Source: Myxococcota bacterium (lineage in GTDB: Bacteria; Myxococcota_A; Polyangia; HGW-17). Taken from it: a stretch of DNA of 39,496 bases. This document shows, piece after piece, positions 23,392-32,038 of the stretch. The number at the start of each line of letters is the position of its first letter. The first letter of the stretch is position 1. The translations under genes were made by a program, and so were the position numbers. Where the stretch lies: assembly GCA_018821305.1 (NCBI GenBank), contig JAHJMN010000120.1:1-39496 (forward strand). The letters are read 5' to 3'. Under the pieces are notes generated by a model that saw only the letters and a program-made list of their open reading frames with translations, did not search any database and had not been told where the DNA came from.

Positions 23392-25182
23392 TTAGCGGCG
23401 GCGTTTGTTTCTTGGTGGGGGCCCTTTACGGTCGCGGAAGGATTTTCGTTCTTTTTCCGGGCGATTTCTGGATGGAGGAGGAACATCGCGGGATGTTGAA
23501 TCGTCGTTTCTAATTTGAACTTTTACTCCACGAATACGAGTATTTTTAAGCAAATTCATAACAGAAGGAGCGCGATCATGGGCTATATCGACGGTAGAAT
23601 GGTTTTCGAAAATGTTAATTTTTCCAATCTGAGAGCTGGGTATATTTCCTTCGGAAGCTACGGCTCCCACAATGTCCCTGACCTGAACTCCGTGGTTCAA
23701 ACCTACTTCGATTCGGCACCGAATCATTTCAATATCATCAGCCCGCATTTCGGACTTCTCACGTCGAGGCCGTCTGAAATCATCATCGCGTTTATCCCGA
23801 TGATTTAAACTCATTTTATCTGTAGGCTCACGGTATTTAAGTTTAGACGGTGGTGGATCTTCTCCCCCTGTTTGCAGGGGACGCGTTTTCTGTGCCATAA
23901 ACATGAGTGCGGAAGCCAGATTTGCTGGGTCGATTTCTTTTTCTGCAGTAATACGCATCATTACATTTGAGTAAAATGAAAGATCTTCTGTATTTATTAC
24001 ATTTTGAACATCAGCGGCAAATCGCTGAATGCGGCTTTCAGTGACCTCATGACGTGAAGGGAGTCTCATGGGTATAATTGGCTGCCTTGTAATACGTTCG
24101 ATACCACGAAGATTGCGCATTTCACGTGTATATACAAAAATAATTGTCTTTCCTGTCCTGCCATAACGACCTGTGCGGCCAATTCGGTGAACGTAGACTT
24201 CTCCATCGTCGGGAATATCGTAGTTAAAAACATGAGAAATTCTGGGTACATCAAGACCTCTGGCTGCTACATCTGTGGCAACAACCAGATTTATTTCCCC
24301 ACCCTTGAGTTGGGAAATGACTCTTTCCCTCATTTGCTGACTGAGATCCCCATTTAAAGCTGCGGCGGCAAAACCTGCTTTAACAAGGTCATCAGCGATT
24401 TCCGCCGTTGCGGTTTTAGTTCGAACAAAAATAATTCCTGCATCTAGATTTTTTTCAGTTTCTAAAATGCGAATTAATCCGTCGGTTTTCGTAAGGCCAC
24501 GGACTTCCCAGTAAAGTTGCTCAACAGTATCTAAAGTGAGCGTTTCACTTTTAATTGTAACTTCCTGTGGATTGACCAGGTATTTTCCTGCAATTCGACG
24601 GATTGGAGGGGGCATTGTGGCGGAAAACAGTGCCGTCTGATGACTATCAGGCACGTGCTCAAGTATCCATTCAATGTCCTCGATAAAACCCATATTGAGC
24701 ATTTCATCCGCTTCATCAAGGATGAGAGTACGAAGAAAATTTAGTTTGAGACTACCTTTTTCAAGGTGATCCATTATACGACCGGGGGTACCGACTACAA
24801 TATGTGCTCCTCTTGCGAGATCAGCAAACTGAATATGGTAACCTTGACCACCATAAACCGCTGCAGTTCTGATTTGCGGAATATGAGCAGAATAAGTCTT
24901 TATTGCGTTAACAGTCTGAAGTGCAAGTTCCCTCGTGGGAGATAAAATAAGAGCCTGAGTTTTTTTAATTTCAGGATCAATTCGCTCCAGAAGAGGAATT
25001 GCAAAAGCAGCAGTTTTGCCCGTTCCAGTTTGAGCCTGACCTACAAGGTCATGTCCATCTAATAAAACGGGAATACAGGCAGCCTGTACTGGTGAGGGGG
25101 CTTCGAATCCTATGGATTCCAGGGTTGCAAGCAATTGTGGGCTGAGGCCCAGATCTGAGAAGTTAGCAGCACTTTGAGTCAT
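23392..25182 (-). CDS. deaD: DEAD-box ATP-dependent RNA helicase (DeaD/CsdA type)
   Basis: 596 residues from the ATG at 25180-25182, with AAGGA six bases upstream. RecA domain 1 contains the Q-motif (FEAPSPVQ), Walker A AQTGTGKT (50-57), PTRELALQ, TPGR, DEAD (156-159) and SAT (187-189). Domain 2 has ATDVAARGLDVPR and HRIGRTGR. A DbpA/CsdA-like RNA-binding domain lies at about 485-560 (EVGLNHGVQVRDIVGAV, IGKINIFENHSTVDI) and a basic Arg-rich tail ends the protein. It would unwind structured RNA in ribosome assembly or cold adaptation. A half-site of the inverted-repeat family (TATGTGTCCTGAA) lies about 105 bases upstream. Confidence 0.95.
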   Translation of the reverse strand: MTQSAANFSDLGLSPQLLATLESIGFEAPSPVQAACIPVLLDGHDLVGQAQTGTGKTAAFAIPLLERIDPEIKKTQALILSPTRELALQTVNAIKTYSAHIPQIRTAAVYGGQGYHIQFADLARGAHIVVGTPGRIMDHLEKGSLKLNFLRTLILDEADEMLNMGFIEDIEWILEHVPDSHQTALFSATMPPPIRRIAGKYLVNPQEVTIKSETLTLDTVEQLYWEVRGLTKTDGLIRILETEKNLDAGIIFVRTKTATAEIADDLVKAGFAAAALNGDLSQQMRERVISQLKGGEINLVVATDVAARGLDVPRISHVFNYDIPDDGEVYVHRIGRTGRYGRTGKTIIFVYTREMRNLRGIERITRQPIIPMRLPSRHEVTESRIQRFAADVQNVINTEDLSFYSNVMMRITAEKEIDPANLASALMFMAQKTRPLQTGGEDPPPSKLKYREPTDKMSLNHRDKRDDDFRRPRREKSEMRADDIEMIRCRIEVGLNHGVQVRDIVGAVASEGNIPSSQIGKINIFENHSTVDIAHDRAPSVMNLLKNTRIRGVKVQIRNDDSTSRDVPPPSRNRPEKERKSFRDRKGPPPRNKRRR

Positions 25183-25526
25183 TAAATTCCTTTTTTTTAA
25201 AGTATCTTTTACCAGAATATCATCAATTCTTTGCGAAGTATTCCATAGTTGCGGAAGCACACAAGGAGCACTGGACTGAAAAAACTATGTGTCCTGAATT
25301 AAAAAAATCGATCACTTGAGTTCCGGAATTATCCTCCGAAAGCCACGGGTCTTATAGGCATAGAACTTCCATAAATCAAGTAGTAAATACAGTTATTCTG
25401 AAAAACAACACCCTCTGAACATAGTTTTTATAATAAAATAATTTCTACTTTGAAAATAGATTTGCTTCATGGTAGTCTTCGACTGAATTTTTAGGCCGAA
25501 TTAACGGCCAAGATGGAGGTTATTCA
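25183..25526. other. Intergenic region between divergent helicase and ferritin-like genes
   Basis: AT-rich and without a visible gene. It contains one repeat half-site (TATGTGTCCTGAATT at about 25286-25300) and the GGAGG ribosome site of the ferritin-like gene. Promoters must lie here but I cannot place them with confidence. Confidence 0.4.
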
Positions 25527-26024
25527 ATGGGAACCAAAGGAATTTCAATAGTTGGAATGGACGTCAATGAACTCATCAATCTGCTGAATAGAGCATATGC
25601 TGATGAATGGCTGGCTTATTATCAATACTGGATCGGTTCAAAAGTAGTAAAAGGCCCCATGAAGGAAGCAGTAATTGCAGAACTTCTGCAGCACGCTACT
25701 GATGAGTTACGGCATGCGGATATGCTCACCACGCGAATCATCCAACTTGGTGGCACTCCAATTACTGAACCAAAAAAATGGTATGATGTTACAAACTGCG
25801 GCTATGATGCTCCGGATGATCCATTTGTGGAAAAAATACTTAATCAGAACATTCATGGAGAGCAATGCGCCATTGGAGTTTATACAAAAATCCTTGAAAT
25901 CACACAGGGAAAGGACCCTGTAACTTATAATATAGTTCTTCAGATTCTCCAGGATGAAGTAGAACACGAAGAAGATCTCCAGTCCCTTCTCGAAGACTTC
26001 GAATCCATGCTCAAACACCGCTGA
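25527..26024 (+). CDS. Dps-like ferritin (DPSL/thioferritin type)
   Basis: 165 residues with a four-helix ferritin-like bundle. Di-iron ligands are visible: Glu27 (YADEWLAYY), Glu60 and His63 (DELRHAD), Glu112 (HGEQC), Glu144 and His147 (DEVEHEED). Two cysteines, Cys91 in NCGYDAPDDP and Cys114 next to the Glu112 ligand, fit the Cys pair described for Dps-like (DPSL) proteins, which oxidise ferrous iron with peroxide and store it in 12-subunit cages. GGAGG lies eight bases upstream of the ATG. The gene is single and converges on rnhA with a 21-base gap. Role: protection against oxidative stress in the cytoplasm. Confidence 0.85.
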   Translation: MGTKGISIVGMDVNELINLLNRAYADEWLAYYQYWIGSKVVKGPMKEAVIAELLQHATDELRHADMLTTRIIQLGGTPITEPKKWYDVTNCGYDAPDDPFVEKILNQNIHGEQCAIGVYTKILEITQGKDPVTYNIVLQILQDEVEHEEDLQSLLEDFESMLKHR

Positions 26025-26045
26025 AGTTCTTTATTCGCGGAAAAT

Positions 26046-26489
26046 TCAGGTTAAATTTTCATATTCGGAAGTTGAGGATTGGCTTTCAACAGCTTTTCGG
26101 GCAAGTTCGTCAGCTTTTTCGTTCCCGGGAACACCAGCGTGACCCTCCACTTTATGGATTTTGAGGCGCGGATAAGCCAGAAGTTGTATTTTTATTCCTG
26201 CAATAAGCTCTTGATTTGCTTTGGCTTTCCACCCCATAGTCAGAACGCCGATACTGTAGGATGAATCAGTATAGAGATCAATGGGAAGATCTCTGGATTT
26301 TATTACCTCAAGGGCCCGTTTAATGGCCGTGAGTTCCGCAATATTATTTGTGGCATGTCCGAGATATTCCGAGATAAATCTCCGAACTTTTCCGTTGGAA
26401 AGTACTATCCCAACTCCAGCAGGACCGGGATTTCCGGTGCATGCCCCATCCGTGTATACTGTTATTCGGCGCTGGGTGTTTTCGTTCAT
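26046..26489 (-). CDS. rnhA: Ribonuclease HI
   Basis: 147 residues, close to the usual 155. The four acidic catalytic residues are Asp14 (YTDGACTGNPG), Glu52 (NNIAELTA), Asp75 (YTDSSYS) and Asp127 (GNEKADELA), with the flexible-loop His117 (EGHAGVPGNEKAD). It degrades the RNA strand of RNA-DNA hybrids in the cytoplasm. It starts 9 bases after the cyclophilin stop codon, so the two are probably co-transcribed; no strong ribosome site is visible, suggesting coupling. Confidence 0.95.
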   Translation of the reverse strand: MNENTQRRITVYTDGACTGNPGPAGVGIVLSNGKVRRFISEYLGHATNNIAELTAIKRALEVIKSRDLPIDLYTDSSYSIGVLTMGWKAKANQELIAGIKIQLLAYPRLKIHKVEGHAGVPGNEKADELARKAVESQSSTSEYENLT

Positions 26490-26498
26490 TGGGGAAAA

Positions 26499-26978
26499 TT
26501 ATTCGTTGATGACTGTTACAGTCATTTCAACGCGGTCACGAGGAGAATCTTTTGAATTTGTTTCCAGTTCAGCTATCTGATCAACTACTTCCATACCTTC
26601 CACGACTTTACCAAAAACCGTATACTGCTTATCGAGGAATTTTGAATCTTTATGTACAATAAAAAACTGACTTCCGGCACTGTCCGGTGCGCTGGATCGA
26701 GCCATGGAAACTATGCCCCTTTTATGACTGATATCGTTGAATTCCGCTTTAATCTGGTATCCAGGACCGCCAGTGCCGGGTGTTCCTTTTGAATTAGGTT
26801 TGGAATTGGGGCATCCGCCCTGAATCATAAAACCATTAATTACTCTATGAAAAATAGTCTGATTATAAAATCCTTCGTTAGCCAGTTTTAAAAAGTTCGA
26901 GACATGCCCGGGAGCAACTTCTGGCATGAATTCTATTTTAATGTTCCCAAATTTAGTTGAAATTACAGCTTTTTCCAT
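26499..26978 (-). CDS. ppiB: Cyclophilin-type peptidyl-prolyl cis-trans isomerase
   Basis: 159 residues, a single cyclophilin domain of bacterial PpiB size. Key motifs: FHRVINGFMIQGGCP (catalytic Arg, Phe, Met, Gln), GIVSMARSSAPDSAGSQFFI and VFGKVVEGMEVVDQI. No signal peptide, so a cytoplasmic foldase. AAGGAG precedes the start. It lies 56 bases downstream of transketolase and 9 bases upstream of rnhA on the same strand, giving a likely tkt-ppiB-rnhA operon. Confidence 0.95.
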   Translation of the reverse strand: MEKAVISTKFGNIKIEFMPEVAPGHVSNFLKLANEGFYNQTIFHRVINGFMIQGGCPNSKPNSKGTPGTGGPGYQIKAEFNDISHKRGIVSMARSSAPDSAGSQFFIVHKDSKFLDKQYTVFGKVVEGMEVVDQIAELETNSKDSPRDRVEMTVTVINE

Positions 26979-27034
26979 TTTTTTGTTCTCCTTGTTTTAA
27001 TCCCGAATTTGTTCTTTATAAAATCAGGACGATA

Positions 27035-28972
27035 TTATTTTTCAAGCATTTCCAGCAGACGATCTGCAATTTTCTGCCCCGTAAAACCGAAATGCTCAGC
27101 TAACTCATTAGCTTTTCCGCTTTCCCCGAAGGATTCCATACCAATCCGGTGGTTGATGCCGAAAGCGGTATAAAGCCTTGCAGTTCCGGCTTCAATTGCA
27201 ACCTTGACTACATCCGGGGATGGATTAACGAGTTTTGCCAGATGGTTTGAATCCAGATCAAGCAGTGGAACACTTACAACCATCACTTCTTTTCCAGATT
27301 TTCCCAGTATTTCAGCGGCTTCCAGTGCGAGAGACACTTCACTTCCCGAAGCAAAAATCTGAATGTCGTATTCAGCAGGGTTTTTGACAACATAGCCACG
27401 CAGATCTTTCCGATTACGGGAAGAGTTGGTCAGTTGAAGCAAATCCTGCCTCGTAAGAGCCAGACAAACGGGGCCATGATGATTTAAAGCATATTCATAG
27501 GCTGCAACGGTTTCGTTTCCGTCGGCGGGTCTTATGACTTTCATCCCGGGAATCAGTCGCAGGGAATCAATATGTTCTACGGGCTGGTGAGTAGGTCCGT
27601 CTTCTCCAACATGGAAGCTGTCATGGGTAAGAATCCATAATACCCGGAGCTTCATCAAGGCGGAAAGTCGTAGTGCGCCTCTCATATAATCACTGAAAAC
27701 CAGAAACGTCGCCCCGAATGGAATATGAAAACCATGTTGAGCCATACCATTAACTATGCCCGCCATGGCATGTTCTCTGATACCGAAGTGAATATTTCGT
27801 CCGGAGCCATCAGTATTTGAAAAAGTCCCCAATCCATTGAGCCAGGTGTTGTTTGAAGGCGCGAGATCTGCACTTCCCCCCATGAGTGATGGGCAGGCTT
27901 TTGCAATCGCATTAAGAACGATTCCCGATGATTTACGGGAAGCTTCTTTCTTTCCAGCTTCCCACACAGGCCATTCAATGTTTTCAAAAGTCGGGATCTG
28001 CATAGCATCCCAGAGAGCGGATTTCTCAGCATTAGAAGCTTTCATGGCTTCAAAACGTTCATTCCATTCGCCATAGGTATCCCCGATGCTCGCCCTCTTT
28101 TCAGCAATAATTTTAGTTACTTCCGGGTCAATGTGGAATTCTCCGGAGAATCCGTATTTAGCACGCATTTTTTCTAAAACAGCTTTTCCAAGGGGCGACC
28201 CATGTGCTCCGGCGGTTCCTTCTTTTTCCTCGGCATCCCGGGCAATAACTGTTCGACATACAATGAGTTTTGGTCGAGCCAAATCATTGTCAAAAGCTTT
28301 TTTCACCGCAGTAATGACTTCCTGTGGATCCTCGCCGTTAATAACATCTGTGTACCAACCCAGAGCTTTGAATCGCCCTGCGGTATCTTCTGTAAAGGTT
28401 ACGTCGGTGTTTCCTTCAATACTGATTTTGTTTGAATCATAAAGAACACAAAGCTTTGAAAGTCCCATAGTTGCTGCAAATTGAGCTGCTTCATTGGAAA
28501 TGCCTTCCTGCATGTCTCCATCGGAGGCCAATACCCAGGTACGATGATTTATTATATCTCGACCAAATAAAGCATTCATATGTTTTTCGGCCACGGCCAT
28601 TCCCACAGCATTGGAAAATCCAGCACCCAGTGGACCCGTGGCTGTTTCAACGCCGGGAACACACCATAATTCAGGATGGCCGGGAGTTCTGCTACCGAGC
28701 TGTCTGAAAGATTTAATATCTTCCATGGAAATCTCATAACCATATAAATGAAGCATTGAATACATTAGAGCACTACCGTGTCCGGCACTTAACACAAAAC
28801 GATCTCTATCCGGCCAATGCGGGTTTTTAGGATCGTATTTCATTAATTCATGAAAAAGGGCACATGCCATTGGAGCTGCACCAAGGGGAAGCCCCGGATG
28901 ACCACTGGAGGCTTTTTCAATTGTTTCAGCGCTGAGCATTCTGATCTGTCTGATTATTTTTGTCAGTTCCAT
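27035..28972 (-). CDS. tkt: Transketolase
   Basis: 645 residues, full length. Thiamine diphosphate domain with SDGDMQEG and the downstream DSNKISI Asn; substrate His residues in SGHPGLPLG, GHGSALMYS and HDSFHVGEDGPTHQPVEH; C-terminal transketolase domain to the end. It moves two-carbon units between sugar phosphates in the pentose phosphate pathway and supplies erythrose-4-phosphate and ribose-5-phosphate. GGAGCTCAA precedes the ATG. Probably the first gene of tkt-ppiB-rnhA. Confidence 0.97.
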   Translation of the reverse strand: MELTKIIRQIRMLSAETIEKASSGHPGLPLGAAPMACALFHELMKYDPKNPHWPDRDRFVLSAGHGSALMYSMLHLYGYEISMEDIKSFRQLGSRTPGHPELWCVPGVETATGPLGAGFSNAVGMAVAEKHMNALFGRDIINHRTWVLASDGDMQEGISNEAAQFAATMGLSKLCVLYDSNKISIEGNTDVTFTEDTAGRFKALGWYTDVINGEDPQEVITAVKKAFDNDLARPKLIVCRTVIARDAEEKEGTAGAHGSPLGKAVLEKMRAKYGFSGEFHIDPEVTKIIAEKRASIGDTYGEWNERFEAMKASNAEKSALWDAMQIPTFENIEWPVWEAGKKEASRKSSGIVLNAIAKACPSLMGGSADLAPSNNTWLNGLGTFSNTDGSGRNIHFGIREHAMAGIVNGMAQHGFHIPFGATFLVFSDYMRGALRLSALMKLRVLWILTHDSFHVGEDGPTHQPVEHIDSLRLIPGMKVIRPADGNETVAAYEYALNHHGPVCLALTRQDLLQLTNSSRNRKDLRGYVVKNPAEYDIQIFASGSEVSLALEAAEILGKSGKEVMVVSVPLLDLDSNHLAKLVNPSPDVVKVAIEAGTARLYTAFGINHRIGMESFGESGKANELAEHFGFTGQKIADRLLEMLEK

Positions 28973-29588
28973 TTGAGCTCCATCATTGTTGTATGAACGT
29001 ATTAAAAATATACATGATACAAAATCAGCAGATTATATTTTGAACTAACATCTCATACAAGAACTTTTACATATATTATTGTTATAATTGTACATTTATG
29101 CACTGCTATAAAATGAAGTTTTTCAATTCTTATTAGTTTGTGTCCTGAAATACCGAAAATCAAATTTTTCGCCCAATTTTTGGCGAAGGATTCTCACTGT
29201 TTTCGATGAAAACAGTTGTCGTCTTTGACGATTTCCTTCGGAAATACGTTTTAGACAGTAACCGCAAGGTGTTGAAAATATTACTAGTGGCCTGTTAGAA
29301 ATTTTAATAAATTTCTTCGCTAAGCGAATTACAGGACACGAACTATCCCCACCGCTTTCGAGGTAGTACGATAGTAAATTATTTGAATGAAATGCTTCAT
29401 GAGAAAGACCCTGAATTTCCTGTTTCTGTTACTGATTTCCTGTGTTCCTGATTTTTTTAACAGGTAATCAGGAAGTCAGGAAAACAGGTTCAGGATCAGG
29501 GCGTAACCATTCAATATCAATTAATAATTAAAAAGAACGTGATTTTTAATTCAATTTCCAGACTTCGATCCTATTATTCCGCAAGGGT
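28973..29588. repeat. Repeat-rich intergenic region: nested MITE-like element and inverted CAGG-family repeat
   Basis: No gene seen. AT-rich leader of tkt (28973-29130), then a TA-flanked element at 29136-29343, then the inverse copy of the 18.84-19.02 kb repeat at 29390-29588 (CCTGATTTTTTTAACAGG core; CTTCGATCCTATTATTCCGC end). Confidence 0.75.
29136..29343. mobile_element. 208-bp MITE-like element with a nested smaller copy
   Basis: Ends GTTTGTGTCCTG (29136-29147) and CAGGACACGAAC (29332-29343), flanked by TA at both sides. Inside, 29287-29343 is an inverted copy of the 52-57 bp element found at 21898 and 34327, itself preceded by TA, so one element may have inserted into or fused with another. 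No coding frame. Confidence 0.68.
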
Positions 29589-30794
29589 CTAATTTTCGGA
29601 TAGACACTTATCGATTCTGGTATATCCGGAGTTTCCAGCCAGGGCTTCGTCAATTTTTTGTGGATTCCTGCCGTCAACAATGAGGCCACTAATTCCAAAA
29701 GAAGTTGCTTCGAGAAGTGTCTTGATCTTATTAACTATTCCACCTGTTGCATCCTTGCTGGTGTCTTTTAATTTGACTTCGAGAGTTGGCCAGTTTGAGG
29801 GAGTAATCAATTTTACAGGGTTTCCCGTCGTTGGATCCGTAACTCCATCATTTTTAGTGAAATGAATTATCGATTTAGCTCCGCTGAGTCTGGCAACTTG
29901 CAACGCGATATCATCTCCACTGAGAATACCGGTCCGTGACCCGAAAAGCATGGGAACTCCATAGAAAACAGGAGTGTAACCTTTTTCGAGCATATTTATT
30001 AAATTTAAACCATGATTAAATAAGTTACCATTCTCGTCCATGGAAAAAAATGCATCGGGCTGAACAGGCCATGGAATAAGTCCCTCACGCCTCAAAACCT
30101 CGCAAACCAGATTGCTCAGTTCATACTGAAGGGATACAACTTCAGACCAGAATATGCGTTTTTCCCGTGAATTGGGATTTTCCAGAAGATTGTGAGCTTT
30201 AACCGGCGAATGACCATAACTACCTGCTCCGTGTACTAGAATGCATCTCACTTTGGAATCGAAAATTATTCTACCGAGTATTGCTGTCTGCTCAGCATCA
30301 AAAGCTGGAACAGTACTTTCTTTATGCGTAATCAGGCTACCTCCGATTTTTATAACAACAACTTCACCCGGAGTACTTCTCGGTGGAATACTTGAAGGCA
30401 AATCATCAGAATATGCAATAATTTCATTGTTATTGATTTCAATTTTTTCTAAACCAAGCAAAGCAGAGATATCGGAAACCACTACCAGAGGAATGGAGCC
30501 CATCATGCATCCCGTAGCTGTGACGGAATCCGGAGTAGAAAGTACAATCGCTAACGGAGCATTTTTATGCACAGAAAGCCTGTAAAGAGCCCAGTTTCCC
30601 ACTGTTGAGCCTGTTGCAGAAGGAATAACGAGGATTTTATCGCGAAGATTGGTCCCTTCAAGGGGATGACCTCTTTGAATTATATTTCCCGTGAGTGGAT
30701 CCGTTCCGCCATAAAAACTTAACGATACAGTTGAAGCAATCACCCTGCCGGACACGGTAACTCCAGAAATATTTGTGCAGGGGATTTTTAACAT
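29589..30794 (-). CDS. Fusion: aconitase X small (swivel) domain - isopentenyl phosphate kinase
   Basis: 401 residues with two domains. Residues 1-130 match the small subunit of aconitase X/phosphomevalonate dehydratase (swivelling domain): RGHPLEGTNLRDKILVIPSA, then TGSTVGNWALYRL with the conserved Ser, and MMGSIPLVV. After a Ser/Pro linker (133-143) residues 145-395 form an amino-acid-kinase fold: VVVIKIGGSLITHKE, VHGAGSYGH with the isopentenyl phosphate kinase catalytic His at 195, SGDDIALQVARLSGA, and DATGGIVNKI. In archaea these two parts are separate genes acting at the first and third of three steps that turn mevalonate-5-phosphate into isopentenyl diphosphate. The intermediate decarboxylase and the large dehydratase subunit are encoded just upstream on the same strand (104-base gap). 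The ribosome site is weak. Fusion and neighbourhood support each other. Confidence 0.88.
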   Translation of the reverse strand: MLKIPCTNISGVTVSGRVIASTVSLSFYGGTDPLTGNIIQRGHPLEGTNLRDKILVIPSATGSTVGNWALYRLSVHKNAPLAIVLSTPDSVTATGCMMGSIPLVVVSDISALLGLEKIEINNNEIIAYSDDLPSSIPPRSTPGEVVVIKIGGSLITHKESTVPAFDAEQTAILGRIIFDSKVRCILVHGAGSYGHSPVKAHNLLENPNSREKRIFWSEVVSLQYELSNLVCEVLRREGLIPWPVQPDAFFSMDENGNLFNHGLNLINMLEKGYTPVFYGVPMLFGSRTGILSGDDIALQVARLSGAKSIIHFTKNDGVTDPTTGNPVKLITPSNWPTLEVKLKDTSKDATGGIVNKIKTLLEATSFGISGLIVDGRNPQKIDEALAGNSGYTRIDKCLSEN

Positions 30795-30898
30795 CTAGAA
30801 ATGCTTTCGGTTTGATATGAATGTGTTGAAATTTAAAAATAATATATAATTTACCACTGATAAAATTTTAAATCCGATCCTTTAAAAACCAAAATTGT

Positions 30899-32038
30899 TT
30901 AATATTCTCCGTTTGGGCAAAAGTTATTTTTTATTTCAGAGGAGAACACCAGCTTGACCTTGTAGCCTCGATTTCTGAGATAAAATGCAGCCTTAACTGA
31001 GTCAGTTATGATCCCGGTGACGAGGGGTTTGAGTTTGGAGACGGCAACGCATCCGCCAGCCATTATCACCGGAGAATAAGGACCACTTAGTGCTGGAGCA
31101 GCGGTAATGAACCCGGAGGATTTGCCTTCAGACAGACCAATTGAATCCCCGGCACTCCGGTGTGGACATCCTGTAAATGTAATTATTTTTTGATGGTCAC
31201 CAAGATCATCACTCAATTCACGTTTCAGATCATCAAGATCCTTTCGTGTTAATGTCGCCTGTTTTGTGGGAATTTGATACGCATTCCATTCCGGTGTCTG
31301 ATGGAAAATATGAAACATACTTGCTCCACCCCACGTAATTATGGATGCACTCAGGGCCTGCATTTCGTTGATACCGGCTCGTGATGGTATGTCAAAAAGA
31401 GGAATCAAACCGGGAAAATTCCTCCCGGCATAAACTCCAAGGAGACCGTAGTATAATGGGTCATCAATTTCATCAGAAAGTCTTATTGTTACCCCTGGCT
31501 GTCGGTTTTCATCCATATGAAGCCCTCCGGATACAGTAAAACCGCAGACAGCACTGCACAGGGCAGACATGCCACTTTCTCTGTTAGTTCGAGCTCCACA
31601 CACTGAATTTGCAAAAGTTACAGCACTGGATTCGCTCCAGGCGAGATGTTCCTGATAAAGGGGCAAATTTCCCGAAAGATATGGTGAACAAGTGAGGGTA
31701 AGTGAAACTCCCATGGACCCGTATATTGCATTGATTTCCTTTTGCGAGGCGACTTCTGATTCCGGTATATGATTTGGTGGATTTTCAATGTCAAAAGCGC
31801 CTGGATTCAATGTTGTTTTTACCCTGACTTTTGTTCCAACTGCAAAATCCTTCAAGTAGGAAACACCTTCGGGCCCCAGATTATAAACAGAAACACCGCT
31901 TATCTGAGCTGAAGAAATTTTAACAAAATCATGTTCTCCCAAAGCTTGAGCAATACCCTGCAGAATAGACGCTGCTTTGAAACGGGAGGAGTTTTTATCT
32001 CCGTTTAGAATTTCCTGAAATTCTTCAGAGCTACTCAT
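30899..32038 (-). CDS. Aconitase X large subunit, predicted phosphomevalonate dehydratase
   Basis: 379 residues, the length of the AcnX catalytic subunit. Three cysteines fit the iron-sulfur ligands: Cys117 (LTCSPYLSG), Cys291 (FTGCPHRS) and Cys330 (PVIMAGGCVAVSKL). Other family motifs: FANSVCGARTNRESG (143-156), FHIFHQTPE (242-250) and TDSVKAAFYLRNRGY. Archaeal members dehydrate (R)-mevalonate-5-phosphate to trans-anhydromevalonate-5-phosphate; other bacterial AcnX proteins are hydroxyproline dehydratases. Context (UbiD-type decarboxylase overlapping by ATGA upstream; small subunit fused to an isoprenoid kinase downstream) favours the mevalonate role. It needs the swivel domain carried on the next gene to complete the enzyme. 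Confidence 0.88.
   Translation of the reverse strand: MSSSEEFQEILNGDKNSSRFKAASILQGIAQALGEHDFVKISSAQISGVSVYNLGPEGVSYLKDFAVGTKVRVKTTLNPGAFDIENPPNHIPESEVASQKEINAIYGSMGVSLTLTCSPYLSGNLPLYQEHLAWSESSAVTFANSVCGARTNRESGMSALCSAVCGFTVSGGLHMDENRQPGVTIRLSDEIDDPLYYGLLGVYAGRNFPGLIPLFDIPSRAGINEMQALSASIITWGGASMFHIFHQTPEWNAYQIPTKQATLTRKDLDDLKRELSDDLGDHQKIITFTGCPHRSAGDSIGLSEGKSSGFITAAPALSGPYSPVIMAGGCVAVSKLKPLVTGIITDSVKAAFYLRNRGYKVKLVFSSEIKNNFCPNGEY

Noticed and set aside
29589-30794. Fosfomycin or glutamate kinase as identity of the kinase domain
   Set aside because: The HGAGSYGH motif with the terminal His and the overall layout fit isopentenyl phosphate kinase, and the fusion partner belongs to the same pathway.
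30899-32038. Hydroxyproline dehydratase role for the AcnX protein
   Set aside because: Known for other bacterial AcnX proteins, but no proline-metabolism gene is near, while the small subunit is fused to isopentenyl phosphate kinase and a UbiD gene is coupled.
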